The notes below the pieces were generated by a model. The model was not told where the DNA came from, ran no database searches, and saw nothing but the letters and a program-made list of their open reading frames with translations. Below, piece after piece: positions 1 to 8,800 of a DNA stretch of 36,551 bases. How positions within the stretch are numbered: position 1 is the first letter of the stretch; every line of letters begins with the position of its first letter. The position numbers and the translations under genes were made by a program. The stretch comes from Thermoplasmata archaeon (lineage in GTDB: Archaea; Thermoplasmatota; E2; DHVEG-1), in NCBI GenBank assembly GCA_020054475.1, contig JAHWGJ010000018.1, positions 1 through 36,551 on the forward strand, given 5' to 3'.

Positions 1-102
1 CGTGCCGTTGCTCATAACATCTGTGTTTTGCTTCAGGAATACCATGAAATTGATATAAAACTTGATTTTAATAAATGTGCAAAACAACGAGTAGCACGGT
101 GA
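1..102 (+). CDS. C-terminal end of a transposase (partial)
   Basis: An open frame runs in from the left edge and stops with TGA at 100-102. The 33 residues begin RAVAHNICVLLQ and end KQRVAR. This looks like the end of a DDE transposase of the type whose last helix carries an R-x-V-x-H-N-x pattern. The 5' part, including any catalytic residues, lies outside the window, so family and activity cannot be judged. The 10-bp string TGTGCAAAAC occurs inside the gene (76-85) and again just after it (116-125), which may mark the end of the element. A second transposase lies at the other side of the window. Confidence 0.5.
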   Translation, partial: RAVAHNICVLLQEYHEIDIKLDFNKCAKQRVAR

Positions 103-138
103 AATAGCTATTTATTGTGCAAAACCCCATATTTAGAA

Positions 139-190
139 ATATTTAAATAATAAGACGTATATATACGTTTTAATACGTATATAGGTGTGT
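139..190 (+). promoter_or_regulatory. Promoter with two palindromic operator-like sites
   Basis: A TATA-like stretch (TTTAAATAA, 142-150) precedes a perfect 14-bp palindrome ACGTATATATACGT (155-168) and a second palindrome ATACGTAT (173-180). The 9-mer ACGTATATA also repeats directly at 155-163 and 175-183, 20 bp apart, about two helical turns. The sites lie between the TATA box and the start codon at 195, where a bound repressor would block initiation. A Shine-Dalgarno-like GGTG (184-187) follows. The regulator is not identified. Confidence 0.5.
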
Positions 191-194
191 TGAT

Positions 195-434
195 ATGAAT
201 AATGGAAAAACATTAGGAATGATATTATTTATTGGCGGTATAATCCTATTATTAGCATATGGATTATATCTTGGCTTTGAAGAATTAATAAACTCTCTAG
301 ATTTTATTTCTGGAGTTTTTATAGGATTAATCTTAATTGGCCTCATAGTTCTAATAATATCAATAATATTTGAACAAAGAAGAGATACAAAAGAAAATAT
401 GAAAGATATAAAAAAGGAGGATTTAGAACCATGA
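195..434 (+). CDS. Small membrane protein, two transmembrane helices
   Basis: Seventy-nine residues with two hydrophobic helices (about 7-27 and 38-60) and a charged cytoplasmic tail rich in Lys, Asp and Glu. The ATG is preceded by GGTG at 184-187. It is the first gene behind the palindrome-bearing promoter, and its TGA overlaps the ATG of the next gene by 4 bp, so the two are probably translationally coupled. I do not recognise a family. A role as membrane partner of the YbjQ-type protein encoded next is inference from the coupling only. Confidence 0.6.
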   Translation: MNNGKTLGMILFIGGIILLLAYGLYLGFEELINSLDFISGVFIGLILIGLIVLIISIIFEQRRDTKENMKDIKKEDLEP

Positions 435-745
435 TAATAACAAATACTGAATTTGTAACTGGAAAAGAAATTAAAGAAACTTTAGGTCTTGTCAAAGGAA
501 ACACTATTCAAGCTAAAAGTTTAGGGAAAGATATCAAAGCGGGTTTTCGCCATATGGTTGGAGGAGAAATCAAAGAATATACAAGCATGCTTGCTGAATC
601 AAGGGAAATTGCATTAAAAAGAATGGAAGAAAAAGGGGAAAAACTTGGTGCAGATGCGATCATAAATGTAAGATTCATGACATCATCAATAATGGGCGGT
701 GCTGCTGAAATACTTGCTTATGGTACTGCTGTTAAACTTAAATAA
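431..745 (+). CDS. YbjQ/UPF0145 family protein, copy 1
   Basis: A 104-residue protein of the YbjQ (UPF0145, putative heavy-metal-binding) family. Family features are an N-terminal T-G-x-E-I-x-x-x-L-G-x-V strand, a central GKDI-x-AG-x-R-x-x-VGGE segment (about residues 34-47), a helix S-R-x-x-A-x-x-R-M, and a terminal GADAII strand followed by A-x-G-T-A-V. The family forms ring-shaped oligomers. Biochemical function is poorly known and metal binding is only a proposed role. A strong Shine-Dalgarno, AAGGAGGAT at 413-421, lies inside the preceding gene. A second copy is encoded at 2571-2885. Confidence 0.85.
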   Translation: MIITNTEFVTGKEIKETLGLVKGNTIQAKSLGKDIKAGFRHMVGGEIKEYTSMLAESREIALKRMEEKGEKLGADAIINVRFMTSSIMGGAAEILAYGTAVKLK

Positions 746-753
746 GTGATAAA

Positions 754-933
754 ATGGATACAGTAAATATTATTATCATCATAGTAGGAGCAATAGTATC
801 ATTAATTGGAATTGCAGCTTTTTTGAATCCCAATTTTGCAAAATTAATTAATGTTCCAGGTGGGCCAAAATTAAAGTCTATTGTAGCTATAATAATTGGG
901 TTAATAATATTGATTTATGGCTTAATCAGTTAA
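754..933 (+). CDS. Small membrane protein, 59 aa
   Basis: Reading from the ATG at 754 gives a 59-residue protein beginning MDTVNIIIIIVGAI and ending LIYGLIS before TAA (931-933). It has two hydrophobic helices (about 5-23 and 41-58) joined by a loop with NPNFAKLINVPGG. The start lies 8 bp after the YbjQ-type stop, with a GTGAT ribosome-binding-like string at 746-750. Size, topology and position in the run suggest a real gene, but I do not recognise a family and no function can be given. Confidence 0.55.
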   Translation: MDTVNIIIIIVGAIVSLIGIAAFLNPNFAKLINVPGGPKLKSIVAIIIGLIILIYGLIS

Positions 934-966
934 ATATAATTTTAAGAAAATTTTGATGTTGGTAAT

Positions 967-2319
967 ATGTATAAAAAAAAAATTATATCATTAATAATAA
1001 TTTTATCAATGTTAATTGTAACATTATTTACAGGTTGTATTGAAGAAATTAATGAGCCGATTAATAATCAAAAAAATTATACTGAAATAGCAATAGATTT
1101 TATGAATAATTTATCTGAAAAAAATTATCAGGAAACATATACATATTTTAATCAGGATCTAAAAAATTCACTAACTCTCTCTCAATTAAAGGAGACTTGG
1201 GAATATATAATAAATATCTATGGAGATTTCCAAGAGATAAAGGAAACTATTAATTCAACTGAATCAAATTATTCTATTATATTTATAAACGCTACCTTTT
1301 CAGAGAAATATTTACTGATATTTAAAATTGTTTTTGATGATAATAATAAAATAGGCGGTTTTTGGGTTAATGATTTTATTTCAATTGCAGACTATAATCC
1401 TCCATCATATGTAAATCCACAAAATTTCACTGAAGAGGAGATCTTTATTGGAACTGATTGGAAATTACCGGCAACTCTAACAATACCAACTGGTGAAGGA
1501 ACATTCCCAGCGGTTGTATTAGTTCATGGATCAGGGCCTAATGATCGAGATGAAACAATTGGTCCAAATAAACCATTTAAGGATCTCGCATGGGGTCTAG
1601 CCTCAAGAGGAATAATAGTATTGAGATATGAAAAAAGAACTAAACAATATCCTGAAGAAATGAGTAAATTAACAAATCTAACAGTTATGGAGGAAGTAAT
1701 ATATGATGCATTATCAGCAATTAATGTACTAAAAGAGAAGCAATATGTTAATTCAAATAAAATATATGTTATTGGACATAGTTTGGGAGGAATGCTCTCC
1801 CCAAGAATTGCTAGTTTAGATGATGAAATATCAGGAATTATAATACTTGCTGGACCAACAAGAGGATTGGAAGATTTAATTATAAATCAGACTATATATA
1901 TTGCAAATATAGATGGGGAAATTGATGAAAATGAATCAATTCAAATTGATTATATTGAGGGGCAGGTTCAGAAAATAAAACAATTGAATATAAGTGAAAA
2001 TGAGTTAGTTCTTGGAGTTTATAAATCTTACTGGGAGGATTTAAATCAATATAATCCAATTGAAGCTGCAAATAATTTATCAATTAATATCTTAATACTC
2101 CAGGGTGAAAGAGATTATCAAGTAACAATAGATGATTTTAATATTTGGTTAAATTCAATCGGATCTAAAGAAAATGTTGAACTAATTTTATATCCAAGTT
2201 TAAATCATTTATTTATAGCTGGAATTGGAAATTCAATCCCAGATGAATATCTTGTAGAAGGTCACGTTGAAAAAAAAGTCATTGAAGATATTTCGAATTG
2301 GATAAAAACTATTAATTGA
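967..2319 (+). CDS. Alpha/beta-hydrolase lipoprotein with N-terminal DUF3887-like domain
   Basis: A 450-residue exported protein. The N-terminus is a signal peptide ending in a lipobox-like LFTGC, so Cys24 is probably lipid-modified. Residues about 35-140 resemble the DUF3887 small alpha-beta domain (a helix with FMNNLSEKNYQETYTYF, then strands). Residues about 150-450 are an alpha/beta hydrolase: the oxyanion region is VLVHGSGPNDRDE, the nucleophile elbow GHSLGG (Ser272), the acid GERD (Asp383) and the base LNHLF (His414). The same two-domain layout occurs in bacterial secreted esterase or peptidase-like hydrolases. The substrate is not predictable. It sits in the run behind the operator-bearing promoter but has a 33-bp upstream gap and could have its own start site. 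Confidence 0.85.
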   Translation: MYKKKIISLIIILSMLIVTLFTGCIEEINEPINNQKNYTEIAIDFMNNLSEKNYQETYTYFNQDLKNSLTLSQLKETWEYIINIYGDFQEIKETINSTESNYSIIFINATFSEKYLLIFKIVFDDNNKIGGFWVNDFISIADYNPPSYVNPQNFTEEEIFIGTDWKLPATLTIPTGEGTFPAVVLVHGSGPNDRDETIGPNKPFKDLAWGLASRGIIVLRYEKRTKQYPEEMSKLTNLTVMEEVIYDALSAINVLKEKQYVNSNKIYVIGHSLGGMLSPRIASLDDEISGIIILAGPTRGLEDLIINQTIYIANIDGEIDENESIQIDYIEGQVQKIKQLNISENELVLGVYKSYWEDLNQYNPIEAANNLSINILILQGERDYQVTIDDFNIWLNSIGSKENVELILYPSLNHLFIAGIGNSIPDEYLVEGHVEKKVIEDISNWIKTIN

Positions 2320-2329
2320 GGATACATAA

Positions 2330-2545
2330 ATGAAAAAAGTAACAATCACATTAAATGAAAATATATGGCAATGGTGGAAAGATAATGCATGGATAAATCT
2401 ATCGCAACTTGCTGAAAGAGAATTAACAAGATTAAAAATATTAGAAGAAAGAGTACTTGGAAATTGTCCTAAATGTGGAAATGATAAACTACATTTTAAT
2501 GGAAATACATATATTTGTACAAAATGTGGATATAAATATAATTAG
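2330..2545 (+). CDS. Small zinc-ribbon protein
   Basis: Seventy-one residues. The first half (MKKVTITLNENIWQWW, then a helix with LSQLAERELTRLK) resembles a ribbon-helix-helix-like segment. The second half is a zinc ribbon with CPKCG at about 46-50 and CTKCG at about 63-67. The GAGGAT at 2319-2324 serves as ribosome-binding site, partly inside the preceding stop region. A DNA-binding or protein-interaction role is plausible from the domain mix but unproven. It is followed after 25 bp by the second YbjQ-family gene. Confidence 0.65.
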   Translation: MKKVTITLNENIWQWWKDNAWINLSQLAERELTRLKILEERVLGNCPKCGNDKLHFNGNTYICTKCGYKYN

Positions 2546-2570
2546 AATTAATTTAGGGAGAATTTATAAA

Positions 2571-2885
2571 ATGATGGTAACAACAACTGAATCTCTACCG
2601 GGTAGAGAAATAAAAGAATTATTAGGAGTTGTATTTGGTAGTTGCGTTCAAACAAAGCATCTTGGAAAAGATATAGGTGCAGGTCTTAGAAGCGTGGTTG
2701 GAGGAGAAGCTAGAGGTTATACAGAATTAATGGAAGAAGCGAGACGAACAGCTATGCAAAGAATGATAAATGATGCAGAAAAAATTGGAGCTGAAGCAAT
2801 TATAGGTATGAGATATGCAACCGCTCAAACAATGCATGGTGCCGCTGAATTAATAGCTTTTGGTACTGCTGTAAAAACACGTTAA
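2571..2885 (+). CDS. YbjQ/UPF0145 family protein, copy 2
   Basis: A 104-residue YbjQ-family protein clearly paralogous to the one at 431-745: both have G-x-EIKE-x-LG-x-V near the N-terminus, LGKDI-x-AG-x-R-x-x-VGGE in the middle and AFGTAVK or AYGTAVK at the end. The start is taken at the ATG at 2571, preceded by AGGGAG (2555-2560). A longer reading from 2457 overlaps the zinc-ribbon gene and adds residues with no family resemblance. The two copies differ in most surface positions and may form mixed rings. Function is not established for the family. Confidence 0.85.
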   Translation: MMVTTTESLPGREIKELLGVVFGSCVQTKHLGKDIGAGLRSVVGGEARGYTELMEEARRTAMQRMINDAEKIGAEAIIGMRYATAQTMHGAAELIAFGTAVKTR

Positions 2886-2898
2886 AATGAGGTTTTTT

Positions 2899-3612
2899 AT
2901 GTCAACTGTTGAAATTAATAATTTAATTAAAAAATATGGTTCTTTTGAAGCAGTAAAAGGAATATCATTTGATATTAATGAAGGAGAAATTTTTGGACTT
3001 ATTGGACCAAATGGTGCAGGTAAGACAACAACGCTAAGAGTTGTTTCAACTCTTCTTCAAATCAATTCAGGAAATATTAAAATTTTAGAATACGATCTAA
3101 AAACACAGCCCGATAAAATAAGAAAAATAATAAGTTATTTACCTGAAGACGCTGGAGCATATAAAACTCTTACTGGTAGAGCTTATCTAAAATTTATTGC
3201 AAAATTTTTTATTGAAAAAAACACAAATGAATTGATAAATAAAGGTATTGAAATTGCAGATCTCGGTTCAAGAATTGACGATAAAGTTGATACCTATAGT
3301 AAAGGAATGAAAAGAAGATTACTAGTTGGAAGAGCTTTAATGACAAAACCAAAATTCGCAATTTTAGATGAGCCGACATCTGGTTTAGATGTCATAAATG
3401 CTCAAGAAATCCGACAAATAATAAAAAACTTTGCACAACAAGGAACAACAATCCTTCTTTCCTCACATAATATGCTAGAAGTAGAGTACTTATGTCATAG
3501 AATAGCATTAATAGATAATGGAATAATAATTGAAAAAGGAAAGCCAAAGGATTTAATGATTAAATATAAATCTAATAACATTGAGGAAGTATTTACAAAG
3601 GTGGTAAAATGA
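2899..3612 (+). CDS. ABC transporter ATP-binding protein (NatA-like)
   Basis: A 237-residue ABC ATPase that would power the permease encoded next. The Walker A motif is GPNGAGKTT, the signature YSKGMKRRL, Walker [13 protein letters not shown] and the H-loop SSHNM. It belongs to the NatA/CcmA-like group that pairs with ABC-2 permeases and includes sodium and drug exporters. The start is set at 2899, not at the ATG at 2887, because GAGGT (2889-2893) lies at correct spacing before 2899. The gene overlaps the permease by 4 bp (ATGA). The transported substrate is unknown. Confidence 0.9.
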   Translation: MSTVEINNLIKKYGSFEAVKGISFDINEGEIFGLIGPNGAGKTTTLRVVSTLLQINSGNIKILEYDLKTQPDKIRKIISYLPEDAGAYKTLTGRAYLKFIAKFFIEKNTNELINKGIEIADLGSRIDDKVDTYSKGMKRRLLVGRALMTKPKFAILDEPTSGLDVINAQEIRQIIKNFAQQGTTILLSSHNMLEVEYLCHRIALIDNGIIIEKGKPKDLMIKYKSNNIEEVFTKVVK

Positions 3613-4886
3613 GCCAACTGGGGAATATAATAAAAAAGGAATTAAAGGAACTCCTCACACCAGCTACTCTTTTACCAATTGTGATCATGGCGATACTATT
3701 TGGTTCAATGGGAAATGTAATAGGAGGAATTGAGGAAGAATTAAGTGAAAAACCAGTTATCGGTTTTATCAATAATGATTCTGGAAATCTCTCAAAAATA
3801 GCAACCTCAATTATTGAAAAATATTCTGAAGTTGTATATAATTCAACAGATCTAAATGATAAAGAAAATGCCTTAAAAAATATTAAAGAGGAGGAGGGAT
3901 TAGCATTAATTATTATTTCAAAAAATTTTTCTAGTGATATTAAAAATGATAGTCCCGGAAAACTTGAAATTTATTGGATTATGGCGGGAGCGGGTATTTT
4001 AGACTCAATTTCATCAGAGGTTGTTCAAGGAATAATATATCAAATAAATAGAGAATTATCTATGAAATTAATTAATAATAATTCCTCAATAAATGCAAGT
4101 ATTGCTCTATCACCGACTCAGAGAATAGATACTACATATTTAAAAAATAAAGAAATGAAAGGGATCTCCCCTGGTGTAGTTGTTGGATTATTTACATCAC
4201 AATCAACATTAATTCCAATTGTAATAATGATGATTATCTTAATGTCAGGTGGTATGGTAATATCCTCAATGGCTTTAGAAAAAGAAAATAAAACATTAGA
4301 AACATTATTAACACTACCTGTAAAACGGACAAGTATTGTAACTGGAAAAATTGTTGCTAGTGCTTCAATAGGACTTTTCATGGCATTAATATATATGATT
4401 GGATTTGGAAATTATATGCAATCTTTTCAGATGTCAGGTGGATTAAATTTGGCCGACTATGGTTTATCATTATCAACTTTTGATTTAATATTAGTTGGAA
4501 TATCGCTATTTGTAACACTTATTGCAGGTCTTGCATTGAGTATGTTACTTGGAACTTTTGCTAAGAATTATAAAAGCGCACAAACACTAACTTTCCCTAT
4601 TACAGCCTTAGCATTAGTTCCAATGTTCCTCACAATGTTCAAAGATTTTGATACACTGCCAATATCATTAAAAGGTCTTGTCTATGCAATTCCATTTTCG
4701 CACCCGATGATGGCTCCAAGATTGCTTATATTTAATGACTATGCAACTGTTATTTCTGGTATTATATATGTTTCAATATTTGCAATAATATTAATTAGTT
4801 ACATTGCATGGATATTCAAAACAGATAAATTACTAACTGGTAGTACAAGAAATTTTAAAAAAATATTTACAAGAAAAAAAAATTAA
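3609..4886 (+). CDS. ABC-2 family permease (NatB-like)
   Basis: A 425-residue membrane subunit partnering the upstream ATPase. The first transmembrane helix (about 17-41) is followed by a large extracytoplasmic domain (about 45-190) and then a cluster of five or six helices (about 198-405). The segment with ALEKENKTLETLLTLP is the usual cytoplasmic coupling region of NatB/ABC-2 permeases. The last codons overlap the end of the convergent TauE-type gene by 4 bp, so no room remains for a separate terminator. Export of ions or small molecules is the family role; the substrate cannot be read from sequence. Confidence 0.9.
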   Translation: MSQLGNIIKKELKELLTPATLLPIVIMAILFGSMGNVIGGIEEELSEKPVIGFINNDSGNLSKIATSIIEKYSEVVYNSTDLNDKENALKNIKEEEGLALIIISKNFSSDIKNDSPGKLEIYWIMAGAGILDSISSEVVQGIIYQINRELSMKLINNNSSINASIALSPTQRIDTTYLKNKEMKGISPGVVVGLFTSQSTLIPIVIMMIILMSGGMVISSMALEKENKTLETLLTLPVKRTSIVTGKIVASASIGLFMALIYMIGFGNYMQSFQMSGGLNLADYGLSLSTFDLILVGISLFVTLIAGLALSMLLGTFAKNYKSAQTLTFPITALALVPMFLTMFKDFDTLPISLKGLVYAIPFSHPMMAPRLLIFNDYATVISGIIYVSIFAIILISYIAWIFKTDKLLTGSTRNFKKIFTRKKN

Positions 4887-5695
4887 GCAAATAATTTAAT
4901 TAAAAACACTGTACCAAGTATAGTAAGTATTCCGCCTATTAGTCTTCCAAGTTTATTCTCATCAAATCTATTAGCAATAAGAGAACCAGAAGCGGCACCA
5001 ATAACAGCCCCTAATCCTGCAATTAAAGCAGCATCAAAAATAAAATTTCCAATAAATCCATGTCCAATAGCACCTGAACCCGTAATAAAAAACATCATAA
5101 GAAGGGAAGTGCCTATTGCAGTGTGAAGATTATAACCCAATATAAATATTAGAACCAATGTTACTGCTCCACTACTACCCATACCAGTAAAACCACTTGC
5201 AAAACCAATTAATGTACCAAAAATAATTAATGAATATGTTTTATTGTTTTTAAACCAAGTAAATTTTATTTTACTTTCAATGTATTCTACATTTTTTTTT
5301 ATACCATTTATTAAAAGATTAATACCAAAAATGATTAAAACAAATGCAATTAATCCCTTTAAAATAGATTCAGGAGCTCCAGTTGTGAAATTAGTTCCAA
5401 TAAATGCAGATGTAACTCCACAAATTGAAAGAATAATTACTGGTTTAAAATTTACATTCCCTTTTCTTAAAAATATTAATCCGGCAGTTAATCCAATAGC
5501 ACTATCTACAACAAGGCTTGTACCAATTGCTTGATAAACTGAACTACCAATAAATATTGTTAGAATTGGTATCATAAAAGCTTCTGCTGTTCCTGATGCG
5601 ATTCCAACATAAATTCCACTCAAACATCCAGTAATAAGCATTAGTAAACCGTTTAAATAATCGTCAATCACAGCAAGGGGTAATAAATAATACAA
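4883..5695 (-). CDS. TauE/SafE family membrane permease
   Basis: A 270-residue polytopic membrane protein with about eight helices arranged as two repeats, each containing the family motif: G-x-x-x-G-x-x-x-G-x-G-G in degenerate form near IYVGIASGTAEAF, and GFASGFTGMGSSGAVT in the second half. The TauE/SafE (UPF0721) family moves sulfite, sulfoacetate, taurine-related and other anions across the membrane. The substrate here is unknown. The gene is transcribed towards the ABC transporter and overlaps its stop. It stands alone on its strand. Confidence 0.85.
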   Translation of the reverse strand: MYYLLPLAVIDDYLNGLLMLITGCLSGIYVGIASGTAEAFMIPILTIFIGSSVYQAIGTSLVVDSAIGLTAGLIFLRKGNVNFKPVIILSICGVTSAFIGTNFTTGAPESILKGLIAFVLIIFGINLLINGIKKNVEYIESKIKFTWFKNNKTYSLIIFGTLIGFASGFTGMGSSGAVTLVLIFILGYNLHTAIGTSLLMMFFITGSGAIGHGFIGNFIFDAALIAGLGAVIGAASGSLIANRFDENKLGRLIGGILTILGTVFLIKLFA

Positions 5696-5813
5696 TTATA
5701 TTTTTTATCCTAATATCCTAAAAATTAAATAATTTTATTATTTAGAAATATAAAGAAAATAATATTTTAGCAAAATAGTTATTTATTATTATAATTTAAT
5801 TATAGTAGCAAGA

Positions 5814-5822
5814 TTTATATAA
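5814..5822 (+). promoter_or_regulatory. TATA box of the C25 peptidase gene
   Basis: TTTATATAA lies about 33-41 bp before the ATG at 5855, within an AT stretch. An archaeal start about 25 bp downstream would give a leader of roughly a dozen bases containing GGGGAA. Confidence 0.45.
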
Positions 5823-5854
5823 ATATAATAGCTTATAATTATTGGGGAACATTA

Positions 5855-8800
5855 ATGAAAAAACCTAATTATAATAAAATTGGAGCAGTTTTAGTTGCTA
5901 TATTTTTCTTAGGAGTTGCATTAACGATACCATCATTTTCAGCAACATCCGAGAATAATATTTTGACACCGAATAATAATAAAAATTCATACCAAACTTT
6001 TGGACCTCTTGATTTTGAGGAAAATACTGAACATCCTGTAATTGGATATGAACAAGGATATATCAGACAAGAGGAAGTATCCTTTGCAGGGGAGCAAAAT
6101 GACATGAATTACAATGTTGATGCGGGTAATAGATTACAAAGATCGCTGCCAATATGGATTGGAGAACAAGTTGATCTAGCGCCAGGTAGAGGTAGAACAG
6201 GTTCACTTGATCCAGATAATGGCGATGATGCTGATTATTATAGATTTACTGTATGTGCTGGACAAACAATTCAAGCTTCTCTAAGTTCTGCATATGATTA
6301 TGATATACAAATTCTAGATTTAGAAGGGACCTTTGTGGGACAGAGCTATACTGCTGAAGAAACCGGATTGTATTTTACAGGTATAATTGCAAATGACGGT
6401 GCAGGAGCTGGAGAATATACAATGAGCATTACCTTAAATGGTCAGAATGATGCTGATTCTGGTTCAGATGCAGGAAATTCGATAAATAGTGCTTTAAGTA
6501 TTTCACCTGGCATATATTCTGGTTATTTAGATGTAAATGATCATGAGGATTGGTATAGTTTCAATGTTAACTCAGGTCAAGGAATATTTCTTACAATTGA
6601 TTCACCAGAAAAAAATGACATGGATATCTACTTATATGATCCATCAAATGAACTTGTTCATTCTGAGAAATGGTATGGTGATGATGAACTTGAATTCCCG
6701 GCAACAGAATCAGGAATATGGAAAATAAAAATCGATACTTTTCCTGGATGGGATGCTGAGATATGGCCAGATGATTATTTACTATATGGTTCTGGTGCAT
6801 ATATCCTTGATTTAACCGTAGGGGGAACTGCTGAAGCACCTATAGTAGCAGATCCACAGCCAGACATAACTCCTATTGCTAAATCCTTTATTGTTAATGA
6901 TGATCCTGATTCAAATAAGGATGAATATGGATATATTGCAGCTATTCCTGCAGCAAATTATATAGACAATGGTCAGAGATATGTTTCACCAATTTTTTAT
7001 CAAGGTGTTGATAAACTAAGTACCTGGTTTACTACTGTTGATGATACAACTCAATATCTAATAGATGATTGGAATACTTATCTTACCCGCCATTCTATGG
7101 CACCAGAAGAATTCGTTGTTCCTGCAGACCCATTGCAGGCTGCAGCTGATATCGCAACAAATAATTGGGAATCATCCAATAAAGCAGTTCTTGTATGTGA
7201 TGGAAGCAGTTTCAATGATGAAATCGAAACAATAATTGATGGTGATTATAGTCTATCATCTTCACCAAATATTGAAACATATGCTCCTGGAGAATTTACA
7301 GATTTTGATGGAAATTCTGCAGTGATAAAGTATCTTGGAAAACAATGGGGAGCAATACATCTGATAGCAACCGGAGAGGATTTCTCAGGTAATACTGGAC
7401 TTGTTACACCAAGATATGAATCCTTAAAATTTGATGATTGGCCATCCCCATATGATGTGAATGGACCTGATTATGACACATGGTATCCAATTACAAAACC
7501 AGGCATATGGATTCCTGAAGTTACATCTGAAGGTGGTCTAGAGGAATTACAAATTATATTATACGAAGGAGATAGATATACAATACCTGTTGATACAACT
7601 GATTGCAGTATTGAGGTAAATCTTGAAACCGAAGAAGAATCAACTTTACTAGCAATACTTGTAGATCCATTAGGAAATGTAAGAAGACCTAATGTTCCAA
7701 GATGGAATGGAGGAGAAATTCAACCTATACATTATTGGAATGGGGGACATTGGGAACATAATTCTGATGATTATCGTTACTGGATTGTAGAGCCACATAC
7801 TGAAGTTTCATATGAATTACATTATCCAATGGAAGGTAACTGGGATTTAATCGTAGTTCCTTACATTAATCACCCAGAGAAAACAGTTACATTTAACGGA
7901 GATTATCATCTAACAGCAAATATAAGAAATCATAACCCCGATCGAGTAAATGCTGCAATGTCTGCATCCAATGGAGCAGTTATTGCATCAATAAACCATG
8001 CACCATTACTATTTGTAACAGAAGATTCTATACCATCACAAACTTCAAATGTGTTAACCTCCCTAGGGGTAAATGAAATCATATTTGTAAATATCGGCGA
8101 TGTAAGTAGTGCATCACCTACTGGTTCAGTTACAGAATATACAACAATGCAACAGGTGATTGATGCTATTAAAAGTGACTCAAATTCACCAAATTATAAT
8201 GTTATTACTTCACTTGGATCGGGTGATGGTTATTTTGCACCATCAGCAATGCTTGCAGCATATCGTATATCACCAGTTTTAAATATTGGAGAAGCACCAG
8301 ATGCATATGACGCAAATGATAAACATGGTTCATGGAGAGAATGGTCAAGTGAGGGCTATCATGGAAGTATATCACCAGCTCATTTACCAATGGTAAATGA
8401 ACCCATAGATATATCAAATCCACCTACAATATTCTCATTGCTTATTTATTTCTTAACACATGATCAACAAATACCACCTCTAGGACTTGACTTAAAATTA
8501 CAGTGGAACAATGATGTATATCAAGGTATGCATGATCTAATTGATGGTTACGGTTTAGATTTAGAAGGACCCGAAGGCTATTGTTTTGTTGCACATAAAT
8601 ATACAGATATTAGAGATATCATAGGTCAGACAATGACAGGTAATAATTCTTATTCTGGACAAATACCTGGAGAAACGCCAGCATTTTCTTCTGCACAAAT
8701 CGTAAGATCAATCCTTTACCCTGCATTAATATTTGCAAATCCCGGAAGAGATGTTACAACAAGTCAGATAATAAATTATCCAGATGGATATAATTGGAGA

